From: Agrobacterium vitis
Lineage (GTDB): Bacteria; Pseudomonadota; Alphaproteobacteria; Rhizobiales; Rhizobiaceae
NCBI RefSeq assembly: GCF_014926405.1
Contig: NZ_JACXXJ020000005.1
Span: 1,555,001-1,619,000, forward strand
Direction: 5' to 3'
Length of the DNA stretch: 64,000 bases
How positions within the stretch are numbered: position 1 is the stretch's first letter; every line of letters begins with the position of its first letter. Below are positions 47,176 through 56,429 of the stretch, in pieces. The notes beneath the pieces were generated by a model. That model was given only the letters and a program-made list of their open reading frames with translations. It did no database searches and had not been told where the DNA came from. The position numbers were made by a program, and so were the translations under genes.

Positions 47176-47673
47176 ATGATTTATGCCAAGCATGGAAACG
47201 CTGCATCCACCGAAGACGAATTGCGGGACCTGGAAGAGCGCGATATCAACGACGGCTGGCCTTATTCCGACACACCGGCAGCAGCCTCGGACGCGCCGGA
47301 GAATCGTGCTTACGGAGAGACCGCCGGTAATTTCGACCGTGACAACAATGGCGGCTACCGAATCGATACGGTCGAGGCCGATGGTGAAGAAAAGCCATTG
47401 AAGGATAGTTTGAGCCCCGCCACCATCGGTCGTGAAGACAGCGACGACATCGAAAGCCGCATCTCCGAACGGTTCGAGGCAGTCGATGACATGGTGCTCG
47501 ACAACATCGAAATCAGCGTCGATGGCCATACGGCGACCTTAAGTGGCATGGTCGACACCAATGAAGAAATGCGGATGGCGGCGCGTTTGGCGCTCAGTGT
47601 TCCCGGCGTTCGTCATGTCATCAACGAGATCGAAGCCATGGGGGTCGATGCCCATCAGCCCGATGAGGACTGA
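47176..47673 (+). CDS. BON domain protein
   Basis: Acidic protein of 165 residues, no signal peptide. Residues 1-95 are low-complexity, rich in Asp/Glu/Asn, and probably disordered. Residues about 95-160 form a BON domain (DIESRISERFEAVDDMVLDN, then GMVDTNEEMRMAARLALSVP). BON domains usually bind membranes or phospholipid. GGAGAA eight bases before the ATG at 47176 supports this start over longer ones. Confidence 0.85.
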   Translation: MIYAKHGNAASTEDELRDLEERDINDGWPYSDTPAAASDAPENRAYGETAGNFDRDNNGGYRIDTVEADGEEKPLKDSLSPATIGREDSDDIESRISERFEAVDDMVLDNIEISVDGHTATLSGMVDTNEEMRMAARLALSVPGVRHVINEIEAMGVDAHQPDED

Positions 47674-47697
47674 TGGTGCTTGTCATGTCGTGGGTTG

Positions 47698-47729
47698 AAA
47701 GCGCTCTTACACAATTGTGAGGGCGCTTT
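47698..47729. terminator. Bidirectional terminator between the BON gene and the porin gene
   Basis: Stem AAAGCGCTCTTACA / TGTGAGGGCGCTTT with a 4-nt loop (two wobble pairs). It separates two convergent genes and overlaps the porin stop codon by two bases. Confidence 0.75.
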
Positions 47730-49161
47730 AAGGGCCTATGCGGGGCGAAAGGCCCAGGCTGCCGCCGAGGTCGAACGCCAGCGCGACATAAAAGAAGAAG
47801 CCATCCTTCTGCTGTTTTGACGAAAAGTCGGTCGGAACGATTGTGTTTGGATTGACGATATACGCTGCACCAGCGTTGAGAACGCCCCTGTTGAACAGTC
47901 CCGTTCTTGCATGCACATCAAACATGAACGTATCCTTCGACTGGCGCTGATCCAGTCCTGCCATGACCCGCCGGGCGTTTGTTTCATATTGCGCACGTTC
48001 CTCGCTGAGGGCGATATAATGGATCGACGCACCTATCGTGGTGAGCGGATTTTCTGGCAGAAAACCCGAATATTCAAGGCCGGCATAGGCTTCCCACGGA
48101 TAGGCCTGACCGTCCCCCAACGTGTGAAAAACACCACCATAGAACGCCAGATTCTTCGGAACCGGACCACCGTTAGGATCGCTCCACAGGACTTTTCGGA
48201 CCTGTCCATAAAGACCGTTCGTGCCATTCTTATGGGTGATGACCGTCGGCGAAGCGGAGCTGAATGTCGGGTTGCCTGGCCCGTCGTCGTAAAGTGCATC
48301 ATTATAGGCGGCTGAGCGGCGATAGGCACCAATCTCGAATTTTAGAGGACGAGGGGTATCTATGAAACTCTCTGCATGAATGATGTTGGCGACCGCAATA
48401 TACCCATCGGTACTGCCCTTTTCCCAATCCCAACCGTCACCGTCCAGCCAGTTGTCAGTATTGTTTTCAACGATACCGAAGCCTGCCGTTGTGTTGGGCG
48501 TCATTTTATATGCCGCCCGCGCACCCCAAACGGCAAGCCCCGCCTCAGGCAGATGGAGGGTTGCCCCTTGTGTGGAGTTGACGCAGGCGGGACCGTCGCA
48601 GAACCCCCTGGTCATGAAATTTTCAACAAGCCCCATACGACCAGCCTCGATCAGGAGACGATCATCGAAAAAATCCGCCTGGAATGTTAAGCGGGTGAGA
48701 TCCGTGTCTGACTTGTCACGAACAGGCCCAACGAAGACATTCGCGTAGCCACCGACATTGTGAGCCGGAAAATTAAACGTTTCCGTCAGCCTTAATCGAA
48801 AATCAGGCGACAGATGACCAGTCGCATCAAAGATTAACCCGCCATAAGCCGTCGAGCTGAATCCATATGTGGGGGAACTCTGGTAAATGTTGAAATAGTC
48901 CAACCTGAGGTCAATTCCGTTATCATGCAGAGCTTTTCCAACGGACGCCAAAGGGCCTTCGTAAACCGGATCGGGAAGGTTTCCCAGGGCAGATGAAGGC
49001 ACATCGGCAACCAAAGCAGGCTGGGCCGCCACTGGGACAGCAATTCCAAACAGCACGATGAACCACAATGCACAGAACAGTTTTGCTGCATGGATACTGT
49101 ATTCGAGCCCTCTCTGCGTCGCCAGACTGGCGACGGCACACGTCCTCTTTCCCTGCTTCAA
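47728..49161 (-). CDS. Carbohydrate-selective porin, OprB family
   Basis: Outer-membrane beta-barrel of 477 residues for sugar uptake. The signal peptide has its hydrophobic core in CALWFIVLFGIAVPVAAQ. OprB-type features include DLRLDYFNIYQSSPTYGFSS, RLTFQADFFDDRLLIEAGRM, VNSTQGATLHLPEAGLAVWG and the C-terminal FFFYVALAFDLGG. There is no suitable ATG; a TTG at 49161 follows a strong AGGAGGAGG, so this start is preferred, giving an N-region of about 25 residues before the core. Confidence 0.88.
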   Translation of the reverse strand: MKQGKRTCAVASLATQRGLEYSIHAAKLFCALWFIVLFGIAVPVAAQPALVADVPSSALGNLPDPVYEGPLASVGKALHDNGIDLRLDYFNIYQSSPTYGFSSTAYGGLIFDATGHLSPDFRLRLTETFNFPAHNVGGYANVFVGPVRDKSDTDLTRLTFQADFFDDRLLIEAGRMGLVENFMTRGFCDGPACVNSTQGATLHLPEAGLAVWGARAAYKMTPNTTAGFGIVENNTDNWLDGDGWDWEKGSTDGYIAVANIIHAESFIDTPRPLKFEIGAYRRSAAYNDALYDDGPGNPTFSSASPTVITHKNGTNGLYGQVRKVLWSDPNGGPVPKNLAFYGGVFHTLGDGQAYPWEAYAGLEYSGFLPENPLTTIGASIHYIALSEERAQYETNARRVMAGLDQRQSKDTFMFDVHARTGLFNRGVLNAGAAYIVNPNTIVPTDFSSKQQKDGFFFYVALAFDLGGSLGLSPRIGP

Positions 49162-49315
49162 GGCATCCTCCTCCTCTGGTAGATGGAGCGCGCGGCCTCC
49201 TACCGCGCGCTTCGGCTCAGTCAATTGACCGAGCCGTTCGATCAGGCCTGTCTTCCTCCAAACACCGGCCCGACAAACACTGGTCCCCAAAACATTGGGG
49301 AAAGGCGCAAGCCCA

Positions 49316-49633
49316 TCAAATGCCGCCCAAATCTCGATTACAGACTCGACCCCTGTCGTTCCACGCGATCCAAAGCCGGGGCAGCCCAAGCCTGTAACGA
49401 GGCCAGATCAGCGTCGCGACAGGAGGCAGATTGAAGGGTAGTTGTTTGGCCATATCGCTACAGGTTTTCAGCGCATAATGGAGCGATGCCGAAAAAGATG
49501 TGACATAAGCCCGATCTTCCTCCGTAAAAGATTGCTCTTTGCCCGGGATAAAATTGGTAAGGGAGATCGCCGTCATCTCCATGACATGCCAGTCATCGAT
49601 GATTTCCACCTGATCAGATTGCAACACCATCAT
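49316..49633 (-). CDS. Doubtful hypothetical protein
   Basis: Frame of 105 codons with ATG start and no recognisable family, signal peptide or membrane helix. It sits in the 742-bp stretch between the porin start (49161) and the next clear gene (49904). Translation support is weak (no good ribosome-binding site). It may be a gene remnant. I see nothing else in 49634-49817. Confidence 0.25.
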   Translation of the reverse strand: MMVLQSDQVEIIDDWHVMEMTAISLTNFIPGKEQSFTEEDRAYVTSFSASLHYALKTCSDMAKQLPFNLPPVATLIWPRYRLGLPRLWIAWNDRGRVCNRDLGGI

Positions 49634-49817
49634 GGCTCAACGCCGCTTGTTGAATACTGACCGGTACGCTTTTGCGGTGGACTGTAAAAGTCACGGCAGG
49701 ATACACATGCGATGTAACCATCAACGGCCGAACACAAGCGCAATTTACCCCCAATTTTATGGGAGCGCATGGTGAGTGCATGCCTCACACAACAGTCTGG
49801 AAAAACACCAATAAAAA

Positions 49818-49843
49818 AGCGCTTCCGGTTTCCCGGAAGCGCT
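49818..49843 (-). terminator. Strong terminator for the small membrane protein gene
   Basis: Perfect 11-bp stem AGCGCTTCCGG / CCGGAAGCGCT, loop TTTC, followed on the minus strand by TTTTTTATT. It lies 60 bp after the stop of the gene at 49904-50146. Confidence 0.88.
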
Positions 49844-49903
49844 GAAAAATTCAGAAAACAGAGAGAGTTAAAGCAGACCGGTTCAATTGCAACCGGGTGG
49901 ACC

Positions 49904-50146
49904 CTAGCGCCATTGCTTCGGGTCGGTGGGGTTTTGGCAGCCATAAGGCGGCAGCATGGTGCTAAAATTGGCTTGCAGCTTGGCGCAGCCCCATTTGTTG
50001 AACGGATCCGGCAGGCGGCTGTTGATGTCAATACCGACTTCCTGATACGGGGTTTCCGTATTGGTGACATAGGTATACCAGCGCGAGCCGAAGAGCACGA
50101 TGGCGGCGATTGCCATGATCAATATCAGGCGCAGCAGGCGTTTCAT
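49904..50146 (-). CDS. Small membrane-anchored protein of unknown function
   Basis: Protein of 80 residues with one N-terminal membrane helix (RLLRLILIMAIAAIVLFGSR) and a periplasmic tail of about 57 residues with two Cys (WGCAKLQANF, PPYGCQNPTD) that could form a disulfide. It ends in NPTDPKQWR. No family function known to me. It lies just downstream of dgkA on the same strand and has its own terminator. Confidence 0.75.
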   Translation of the reverse strand: MKRLLRLILIMAIAAIVLFGSRWYTYVTNTETPYQEVGIDINSRLPDPFNKWGCAKLQANFSTMLPPYGCQNPTDPKQWR

Positions 50147-50177
50147 TCATTCATCCTTGTTGTTTCGGTAGAGTGGC

Positions 50178-50567
50178 TCAGCCAGCGAAAAGCATTACCC
50201 AGCCGATATAGAGCCCGTTGGCAACCAACAGGCAGAACACTGCAAACGATCCTAAGTCCTTCGCATTGCGGGCGACGATCGAAAATTCCGGCGAAATCCG
50301 GTCAATCACGTCTTCGATTGCGGTATTTAGTGCCTCGACGGAAAAAAGCACCAGCATCAACAACAAAAAGCCGAGATAATAGACAGGTGCAGCGCCCCTC
50401 AGCGCAAGCAGCAGCAGGCCAGCTCCGAACGCCAGCACTTCATGGCGAAAGGCGGCCTCGCGCCACAAGCGGCGCGCGCCCTGCATGGAATAACGAGTGG
50501 CAGCAAAAAGATGGGCAAACCCGGTTTTTTTCTCAAAGGGGGCGGGTTTATCGTCTTCTAAACTCAT
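50178..50567 (-). CDS. dgkA: Diacylglycerol kinase
   Basis: Small integral membrane kinase recycling diacylglycerol to phosphatidic acid. The 129-residue protein has three membrane helices and the family motif ALNTAIEDVIDRISPE with the catalytic Glu, followed by ARNAKDLGSFAV. ATG 50567 is preferred, giving the normal length of about 120-130; a longer frame starts at 50627 and would overlap cobT. Confidence 0.93.
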   Translation of the reverse strand: MSLEDDKPAPFEKKTGFAHLFAATRYSMQGARRLWREAAFRHEVLAFGAGLLLLALRGAAPVYYLGFLLLMLVLFSVEALNTAIEDVIDRISPEFSIVARNAKDLGSFAVFCLLVANGLYIGWVMLFAG

Positions 50568-50610
50568 GTTTGAGGCCGTCTCAATACCAGGCTTTTCAAT
50601 AGAAGATGCC

Positions 50611-51633
50611 TCAATGGGTGCCAGCATTGGTCACGCCGGCCTGTTCGAAGGTCGCCATGCCCGCATGGCAGGCCGCAGCCGCCTTGACGATGCCAGCGGC
50701 AAGGGCGGCACCCGTCCCCTCGCCCAGACGCATGCCAAGCGCCAAAAGCGGCGTCTTGCCCAGCTTGTCGATCGCCTTCAAATGCCCCGGCTCCGCCGAG
50801 ACATGGCCAATCAGGCAATGGTCGAGCGCCGAGGGATTAGCAGCTTTCAGCAGGGCAGCGGCAGCCGTCGCCACATAGCCATCGATCAGCACCGGAATAC
50901 GCTCCATTCGCGCTGCAAGAATGGCGCCTGCCATGGCGGCGATTTCGCGTCCTCCCAGGCGGCGCATCACTTCCAGCGGATCAGAAAGGTGATCGCGGTG
51001 AAACTCAACCGCCTGCTTGACCACAGCAATCTTGCGCTCCAGCATTTCGCCTTGCGAGCCGGTGCCAGGCCCGACCCAGTCCTCGGCGGAACCGCCATAA
51101 AGCGCCAGGTTGATCGCAGCGGCTATGGTCGTATTGCCAATCCCCATTTCGCCAAGGCACAGCAGGTCCGTACCACCGGCGATCGCTTCCATGCCGAATG
51201 CCATGGTGGCCGCACAATCACGCTCCGACAGAGCCGGCTCGACGGTAATATCGCCAGTCGGATAATCCAGCGCCAGATCGAAAATCTTCAATCCGAGATC
51301 GTGGGCAACGCAAATCTGGTTAATCGCCGCCCCACCGGCTGCGAAATTCTCAACCATCTGCTGGGTGACGGAGGATGGAAACGGAGTGATACCATGCCTG
51401 GCTACGCCGTGATTGCCAGCAAAGATCGCCACCAGTGGACGGTTCACCGCTGGCGCACGGCCACTCCAGGCGGCAAGCCACATGGCGATTTCTTCCAACC
51501 GGCCAAGCGAGCCCGGCGGCTTGGTCAATTGACGGTCGCGGTCGCGGGCCGCCACTAGCGCCTGGCTGTCAGGCCCTGGCAAATCGCGCAGCAGCACTCG
51601 GAAATCGTCAAACGGCAGGCCGGTTACACTCAT
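50611..51633 (-). CDS. cobT: Nicotinate-nucleotide--dimethylbenzimidazole phosphoribosyltransferase
   Basis: Activates dimethylbenzimidazole, the product of BluB, to alpha-ribazole phosphate in cobalamin nucleotide-loop assembly. The 340-residue protein has the family features TKPPGSLGRLEEIAMWLAAW near the start, FAGNHGVARHGITPFPSSVT, LCLGEMGIGNTTIAAAI, and GGREIAAMAGAILAA. Length is normal. It is divergent from cobS with a 313-bp gap, in which I see no second riboswitch. Confidence 0.95.
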   Translation of the reverse strand: MSVTGLPFDDFRVLLRDLPGPDSQALVAARDRDRQLTKPPGSLGRLEEIAMWLAAWSGRAPAVNRPLVAIFAGNHGVARHGITPFPSSVTQQMVENFAAGGAAINQICVAHDLGLKIFDLALDYPTGDITVEPALSERDCAATMAFGMEAIAGGTDLLCLGEMGIGNTTIAAAINLALYGGSAEDWVGPGTGSQGEMLERKIAVVKQAVEFHRDHLSDPLEVMRRLGGREIAAMAGAILAARMERIPVLIDGYVATAAAALLKAANPSALDHCLIGHVSAEPGHLKAIDKLGKTPLLALGMRLGEGTGAALAAGIVKAAAACHAGMATFEQAGVTNAGTH

Positions 51634-51946
51634 CAGGCAGGCTTTCTTGTCTTTTGCTCAGGCGGATTTGGCGCCTTTCTTAATGCATAAATTCCCAAAT
51701 CGGAATCGATTCGCACAAAATTTTATCAATGAGCGAAAAAACCCTGATCTACCTGTTTTCACAAACATGACGAGAAAACGATTTTGCGGAAAACGCGAAC
51801 AACAGAACCAACCATCCAGCCTTCGCGGCGGCTGGCAAATACCGATAGGCAAACTATATATCAAACCATGAAAAGAGCCGGATTCGGCACGGTTTCCCTC
51901 CAGGAAACTCGGGCAAATTCTCAGATATAAAGAGTGGACGACGTTG

Positions 51947-52726
51947 ATGACCCTGACTGCATTTGTCGATGATCTCGCCCGTTCGCTCGGCTTCCTCAGT
52001 CGTCTGCCGATAGCGTCGCGGTTTTTCCAAAACCATTCCGGCGAAATGAGCCGCACGCCCCGCGCCTTTCCGTTGGCCGGCGCGGTCATTGCCGCCCCGG
52101 CGGGCTTGTTGCTCGCCTTAATGCTAGACCTCGGCGCCAGCAGTTTGGTCGCCGCTTTTGCCGCAATTGGTTTGCAAGTCCTGCTGACCGGCGCTCTGCA
52201 TGAGGACGGCTTTGCCGACACCGCCGATGGCCTTGGGGGTGCCAACCGCGAAAAAGCACTGGACATCATGAAGGACAGCCGGGTGGGAACGTTTGGGGTC
52301 TTGGCACTGGTTTTTGATGTTGGTCTGCGGGTCGCGGCGCTGGCCTCGCTGGTCAACAGTCTGTCTCCCATCAATGTTGCGCTGGTGATGATCGGCATTG
52401 CCGCCGTCAGCCGAGCGCTGATGATTTGGCATTGGCATGCCCTGCCCCCGGCAAAACCCGATGGCGTCGCCGCATCACTTGGCAAGCCGGAGGATAACAC
52501 CCTGTATACAGCCCTGTTCCTCGGCTTGGCCGTCGCGGTTGTCACCATCGCGCCGGCTACCTCTTTTCATCCGCTGGCGGTCATGCTTGTCGCAAGTGGC
52601 GCGGCGGCCTTCGCGTCCAATCGGCTGGTCTCGCACAGGCTAGGCGGCCAGACTGGCGATACCATAGGCGCCACCCAACAGATTTGTGAGATCGTCGCGC
52701 TGGTCAGTATCGCCATGGCCTTGTAG
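51947..52726 (+). CDS. cobS: Adenosylcobinamide-GDP ribazoletransferase
   Basis: Membrane enzyme that joins adenosylcobinamide-GDP to alpha-ribazole (cobS, also called cobV). The 259-residue protein has several membrane helices and the motif HEDGFADTADGLGGANREKA with Asp residues for metal-GDP binding. It uses the product chain of BluB and CobT in the same window. Downstream genes follow closely and may be co-transcribed. Confidence 0.95.
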   Translation: MTLTAFVDDLARSLGFLSRLPIASRFFQNHSGEMSRTPRAFPLAGAVIAAPAGLLLALMLDLGASSLVAAFAAIGLQVLLTGALHEDGFADTADGLGGANREKALDIMKDSRVGTFGVLALVFDVGLRVAALASLVNSLSPINVALVMIGIAAVSRALMIWHWHALPPAKPDGVAASLGKPEDNTLYTALFLGLAVAVVTIAPATSFHPLAVMLVASGAAAFASNRLVSHRLGGQTGDTIGATQQICEIVALVSIAMAL

Positions 52727-52735
52727 GACATCAGC

Positions 52736-52933
52736 ATGACAAACGCTCAAGCCTCTTCGCCCTGCGCCACCTCGCCTTGCATTGGCATCTGCACTCTGGA
52801 CGAGACCAGCGCCTTCTGCCTGGGTTGCGGGCGCAGCCTGGACGATATCGCCAATTGGTCGCGCTATAGCGAGCGGCAACGGACAGAAATCATGCTGAGC
52901 TTGCGAGGGTCTCTGCCGGTAGAACAGGATTAG
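52736..52933 (+). CDS. DUF1289 small cysteine-rich protein
   Basis: Protein of 65 residues with four cysteines in the DUF1289 pattern (PCIGICTLDETSAFCLGCGR), followed by WSRYSERQRTEIM. Probably binds a metal such as zinc or iron; function unknown. It starts ten bases after cobS and ends three bases before the protease gene, implying one operon. Confidence 0.88.
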   Translation: MTNAQASSPCATSPCIGICTLDETSAFCLGCGRSLDDIANWSRYSERQRTEIMLSLRGSLPVEQD

Positions 52934-52936
52934 ACC

Positions 52937-53644
52937 ATGAAGCTCGGTGGGTTTGGCATTGTCATCGGCATCCTGCTCGCAGGAACTGCGGTTTTAATCA
53001 TCAACCGCGATAGCGGCCAGAGCTTCGGCATGGATAATGATGACTTCGCCCGTGTCGTTACCCTTCTGCCCTTTGCGCTCATGCTTTCGGCAGGCATTGT
53101 CGCCAGCCGCCACAACCTGGGCCAGAACCTGCGATTTGCCGCCGCCTGGGTGCTCATCGCGCTGATCCTCGTAACCGGCTATATCTACCGTAACGATGCG
53201 GCTTCCGTCGCAGACCGGGTGCTGGCGGGACTGGTTCCGGGGCGTGCCGTCGTGACCACGACCGGCGATGGCCAGAGCCAACTCGTGTTGCAAAGAGGCT
53301 CCTCCGGACATTTTTCGGCAACTGTCAGCATTAACGGTGTCGATATCCCGATGATGATCGATACCGGAGCCAGCGCCGTGGTGCTGCGGGCCGAAGATGC
53401 CGCCAGCATCGGCATCAATGTTGATGACTTGAACTATAGCGTCACCGTCAGCACCGCCAATGGCGAGGCGCTGGCCTCCCCCTTGCGCCTGCGGCAGGTG
53501 GCCATTGGCCCCGTAATCCGGGAAAATGTCCGCGCCCTGATCACCCAGCCGGGCCGAATGGACGGCAGCCTGCTTGGTATGAGTTTTCTCTCGACGCTAG
53601 ACAGCATCCAGATCCGCGGCGACGAACTGCGCCTAACGGACTAA
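52937..53644 (+). CDS. Membrane-anchored retropepsin-like aspartic protease
   Basis: Clan AA aspartic protease family protein of 235 residues. Three hydrophobic segments lie in the first 85 residues, then a retroviral-protease-like domain with active-site Asp142 in MMIDTGASAVVLRAEDA and a C-terminal LLGMSFLSTL flap-associated motif. Such proteins are active as dimers and are common in alphaproteobacteria; natural substrates are unknown. Last gene of the probable cobS operon and the last ordinary chromosomal gene before the 54-kb junction. Confidence 0.88.
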   Translation: MKLGGFGIVIGILLAGTAVLIINRDSGQSFGMDNDDFARVVTLLPFALMLSAGIVASRHNLGQNLRFAAAWVLIALILVTGYIYRNDAASVADRVLAGLVPGRAVVTTTGDGQSQLVLQRGSSGHFSATVSINGVDIPMMIDTGASAVVLRAEDAASIGINVDDLNYSVTVSTANGEALASPLRLRQVAIGPVIRENVRALITQPGRMDGSLLGMSFLSTLDSIQIRGDELRLTD

Positions 53645-53997
53645 TACGAAGAGCCATTGAAGCTGACAGCTCGCCTTCCGTTTTCGAATATCTCACGCTT
53701 TTGATGCATGAGAGTTTGTACAAGGAGAGTGGAAACCGGGTTTTCCCGAAGGACAAACAAAACATGAGAAATGAGTGCCTGTTTGGTTCAATCTGAACCT
53801 GGATAATTCTCGCCGAACAGTCACACGAAGTAGGATGCCCACGCTGCGAAATCAGGGCCATTCAGAAGCCAAAAACAGCACGATCTAAAGCCATCCATCG
53901 AATGCTGAAAACTGGTGTTTGGAGCGCTAAAATCTCTTGATGACCACGCTCCGAAACCAGACACGTCAAAAAATTAGGCTGTTGAACAAAAAAGAAA

Positions 53998-54018
53998 AAC
54001 CCGGCCTAAAGCCGGGTT
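53998..54018 (-). terminator. Minus-strand terminator next to the tRNA-Leu 3' remnant
   Basis: Stem AACCCGGC / GCCGGGTT with a 5-nt loop, followed on the minus strand by TTTTTCTTTTTTG. It is a good terminator but has no gene upstream of it on that strand except a tRNA-Leu 3' end, whose normal terminator it appears to be. The stretch 53645-53997 before it has no gene; part of it (53720-53770) resembles short dispersed rhizobial repeats. Confidence 0.8.
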
Positions 54019-54020
54019 CT

Positions 54021-54034
54021 TGGTGCGGTCGAGA
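54021..54034 (-). other. tRNA-Leu 3'-end remnant, candidate attachment site
   Basis: Read on the minus strand, TCTCGACCGCACCA is the acceptor 3' strand plus CCA of a rhizobial tRNA-Leu (the family with acceptor GCGGTCG). It is followed after two bases by a tRNA-type terminator. Upstream sequence to the right departs from tRNA at once: no T arm, anticodon or 5' part exists within the window. This is the footprint expected at the distal end of an element that integrated into the 3' end of tRNA-Leu. Identification as an att site is inference. Confidence 0.6.
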
Positions 54035-54236
54035 CGAATGTAACGTTGGGGGAAGAGACTTAAAATCAGGACCCACAGTGTCCCACATGAGACCCTTGCA
54101 TATCTCTAAAAAACAAATAGTTAGCTATAGAGTGTCCCACGTAAAAACGAACGACCACGACAAACGATGCGCTATCATCCAAAAAGAAGTACCGGATCGA
54201 AACGCTGCCAGAATCCTGGAGTGAGACGATACAAAG

Positions 54237-54344
54237 GCGGACGTTCTTGATTATATTCAACGCTTCTACAACCCGAACCGTCCCCATTCGATACTCGGCT
54301 ATCTCAACACCATGGAATTTGAAAACAAGGTGGGACTAGCCTAA
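54237..54344 (+). pseudogene. C-terminal fragment of an IS3-family transposase
   Basis: Thirty-five codons that end in a stop and read VLDYIQRFYNPNRPHSILGY, then LNTMEFENKVGLA. This is the typical end of IS3-family OrfB (YIxxFYNxxRxHSxLGYxxPxxFE). The rest of the transposase and both inverted repeats are missing. It marks past insertion activity at the border of the glycan region. Between it and 54034 I see only two copies of GTGTCCCAC (near 54077 and 54132). Confidence 0.8.
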
Positions 54345-54461
54345 CTCTGTGTCCGATAAACCAGCAGCGGGCCAAACACCGATTCCGGTGAAAGCACGGC
54401 TCTAGCATTCAGACAGAGATATGTTTATTCCAATTTTAGCATCTAATCCGTTGGACCAAAT

Positions 54462-56192
54462 ATGTATCCAGATATCGCCGATTATACCTCTGAAAAGCAG
54501 CTCGATTTTGAGCGGCTGCGTAATGAAATTGTGACAGATTGTTCCTTTGTTCCATCATTTGGCCTTCACAGTGATATTCGGCAGCAGGTCGAAATGCTGG
54601 AACGGGAATTCGCTGGGCAGTCCCGACTCAAACTCGTGCATGCGGTGTTGAACATGTTGGTACGTCGGGGTGTGGCTGTAGATATAGTCTACGATCACTT
54701 TTGTGCGCTGTGGGCCGCGCATGCTGATTTTCTACTTGAGACGCTAGACAGCCGCTGGCTGGTTTCGGCTTGCGATACAATCTGCGACTGTTCGCTTGAT
54801 GAAAGCGAAGGGCAAGTCGCTATTTTGGTCAGCCTTTTTGTTAATACCCTTAAACTTACAGAAACTGAGCGGCTCATGACTGCTTCGGTCGAGGTCGATA
54901 AATCTCATATTAAAGGACGAATGCCCCTGTTCGATGGCCTAACAGCCTTTATGCCGGGAAAAGGCGACATGCCCATCAATCTGCTTAGACGGATAGATCG
55001 AGCCGTGCGGCCGGAGACATTGAGTGGAAAGATAGGCAGAGAGTTGATTAACCGGGCTCTTTTGAGCGATACGCCGTTTGCACGGTTTTCTAAAATGGCG
55101 ACGTTCAATAAGTGGCGCGATTACCTTTCGCCAGTCCACCACGCTCCTGCTCCAATACCAGATCCCGCGCAAGTCCCGATGAAACTCGACCGGCCTAGCT
55201 ATATACTCTTAAATGATACAGGTCGGCTGGGAGGTAGCTTTCACATCGGAACTGTTTATGCCTGCACCGCGATCCGTGAAAGCTTAGCTAACCGCGGGCT
55301 CCACGAGATTGGTTGGGCTAATGACCGTGAGAGGTTCAATCAACTCCTTGCCGAAGGATTATCTAAGCCCACGCTAGTCGTTCTGAACGGCGAAGGTACA
55401 CTCCATCACGGCTCGCAGCGCGCCGCCGAACTATTGGCGATCTGCGAAGATGCAAAAGAGCAAAAAATTGGTGTCGCAGTTGTAAACTCAGTTTGGGAGT
55501 TTAATCCCGACAACATGCTTTCCGCACTAAAGGCAGCAGACTTGATCCATGTCCGCGACAGCATCTCATGCGATGCTCTCCCGAGTGAGATGCATGCTGA
55601 AGTGACACCTGATGTGTCGATTAAGTTGTTTTTTCGAATGGCGCGCGGTGGACAATTTTTGCCGCCCCAGCACGAGATCGGAGTTATGGACAGCGTCGTG
55701 CAAACAGCTACTGATGCGCTTCTTGGTTTTGCAGAAGAAGGGGGCTTTCCATTTTATGCGATGCCTGGAGGTAACCTACGCACTATAAGAACTGCAGTTG
55801 CCGCGCGATCAGGGTCAGTTTGGCCTCGATTACTACAACTGACCGATGTTATGACAGCCCAATCTTGGGTCACGGGTAGGTTCCATGGGTTGATTGCTGC
55901 ACTTTGTGCTGGTCGTCCAGTCTGCGCGCTAAGCTCTAACACTGCTAAGATTGAGGGCTTTCTACGTGATGCGGGCTTAGCTGAGGAATGCCTCCTTGGC
56001 ACTGATTGGATCTCTGCTCCAGCTGAGCACAAACGAAATGAGCTCGTGTCGCGTTTCGAGATGCAGCGAAGTCCGGCCTTCATACAGCGCCGGGACAGTT
56101 ATTTGGAGGCGGCTCAAATTCAAATCGATAAAATGTTCGACGCGGTGGCCGGGTTGGCAAACGAAAAATTTAAATTCAACGGTCCGTTGTAG
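54462..56192 (+). CDS. Polysaccharide pyruvyltransferase-like protein
   Basis: Protein of 576 residues. The N-terminal half (1 to about 240) is helical and not recognised. The C-terminal half matches the polysaccharide pyruvyl transferase fold: LLNDTGRLGGSFHIGTVYAC, VLNGEGTLHHG, ADLIHVRDSISCDALPS, and the signature TGRFHGLIAALCAGRPVCAL. The family adds pyruvate ketals to sugars of exopolysaccharides; here the acceptor is unknown. No signal peptide or membrane helix, so it acts in the cytoplasm. Codon use and AT content differ from the chromosome to the left. First gene of the glycan module. Confidence 0.82.
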   Translation: MYPDIADYTSEKQLDFERLRNEIVTDCSFVPSFGLHSDIRQQVEMLEREFAGQSRLKLVHAVLNMLVRRGVAVDIVYDHFCALWAAHADFLLETLDSRWLVSACDTICDCSLDESEGQVAILVSLFVNTLKLTETERLMTASVEVDKSHIKGRMPLFDGLTAFMPGKGDMPINLLRRIDRAVRPETLSGKIGRELINRALLSDTPFARFSKMATFNKWRDYLSPVHHAPAPIPDPAQVPMKLDRPSYILLNDTGRLGGSFHIGTVYACTAIRESLANRGLHEIGWANDRERFNQLLAEGLSKPTLVVLNGEGTLHHGSQRAAELLAICEDAKEQKIGVAVVNSVWEFNPDNMLSALKAADLIHVRDSISCDALPSEMHAEVTPDVSIKLFFRMARGGQFLPPQHEIGVMDSVVQTATDALLGFAEEGGFPFYAMPGGNLRTIRTAVAARSGSVWPRLLQLTDVMTAQSWVTGRFHGLIAALCAGRPVCALSSNTAKIEGFLRDAGLAEECLLGTDWISAPAEHKRNELVSRFEMQRSPAFIQRRDSYLEAAQIQIDKMFDAVAGLANEKFKFNGPL

Positions 56193-56429
56193 GATTGAGA
56201 TGCCTCCAATAAATTGACAGGCACCCATAACCCACGTGCGTTTCAACAAACGCCCCATCATCCGCACACCGAATCGAACCCTTGCCGCAAAGGTTCTGGT
56301 TTCAATGCTATGGAACAGCCGGTTCAAAGGACGTGAGGATAAGAAACCCAAATTAATCTAGCAGTTTGTTACTGAAAAAATTAGGAAGTTCTTTATAGGA
56401 GTCTTTGTGGGAATATGAGGGGAAATGCC

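Noticed and set aside
51634..51946. Second cobalamin riboswitch between cobT and cobS
   Set aside because: I looked for the B12 box and the closing stem on both strands and found neither.
54066..54287. Minus-strand open frame next to the tRNA-Leu remnant, possibly an integrase
   Set aside because: No tyrosine-recombinase motifs; the plus strand in part of this stretch is the IS3 transposase tail.
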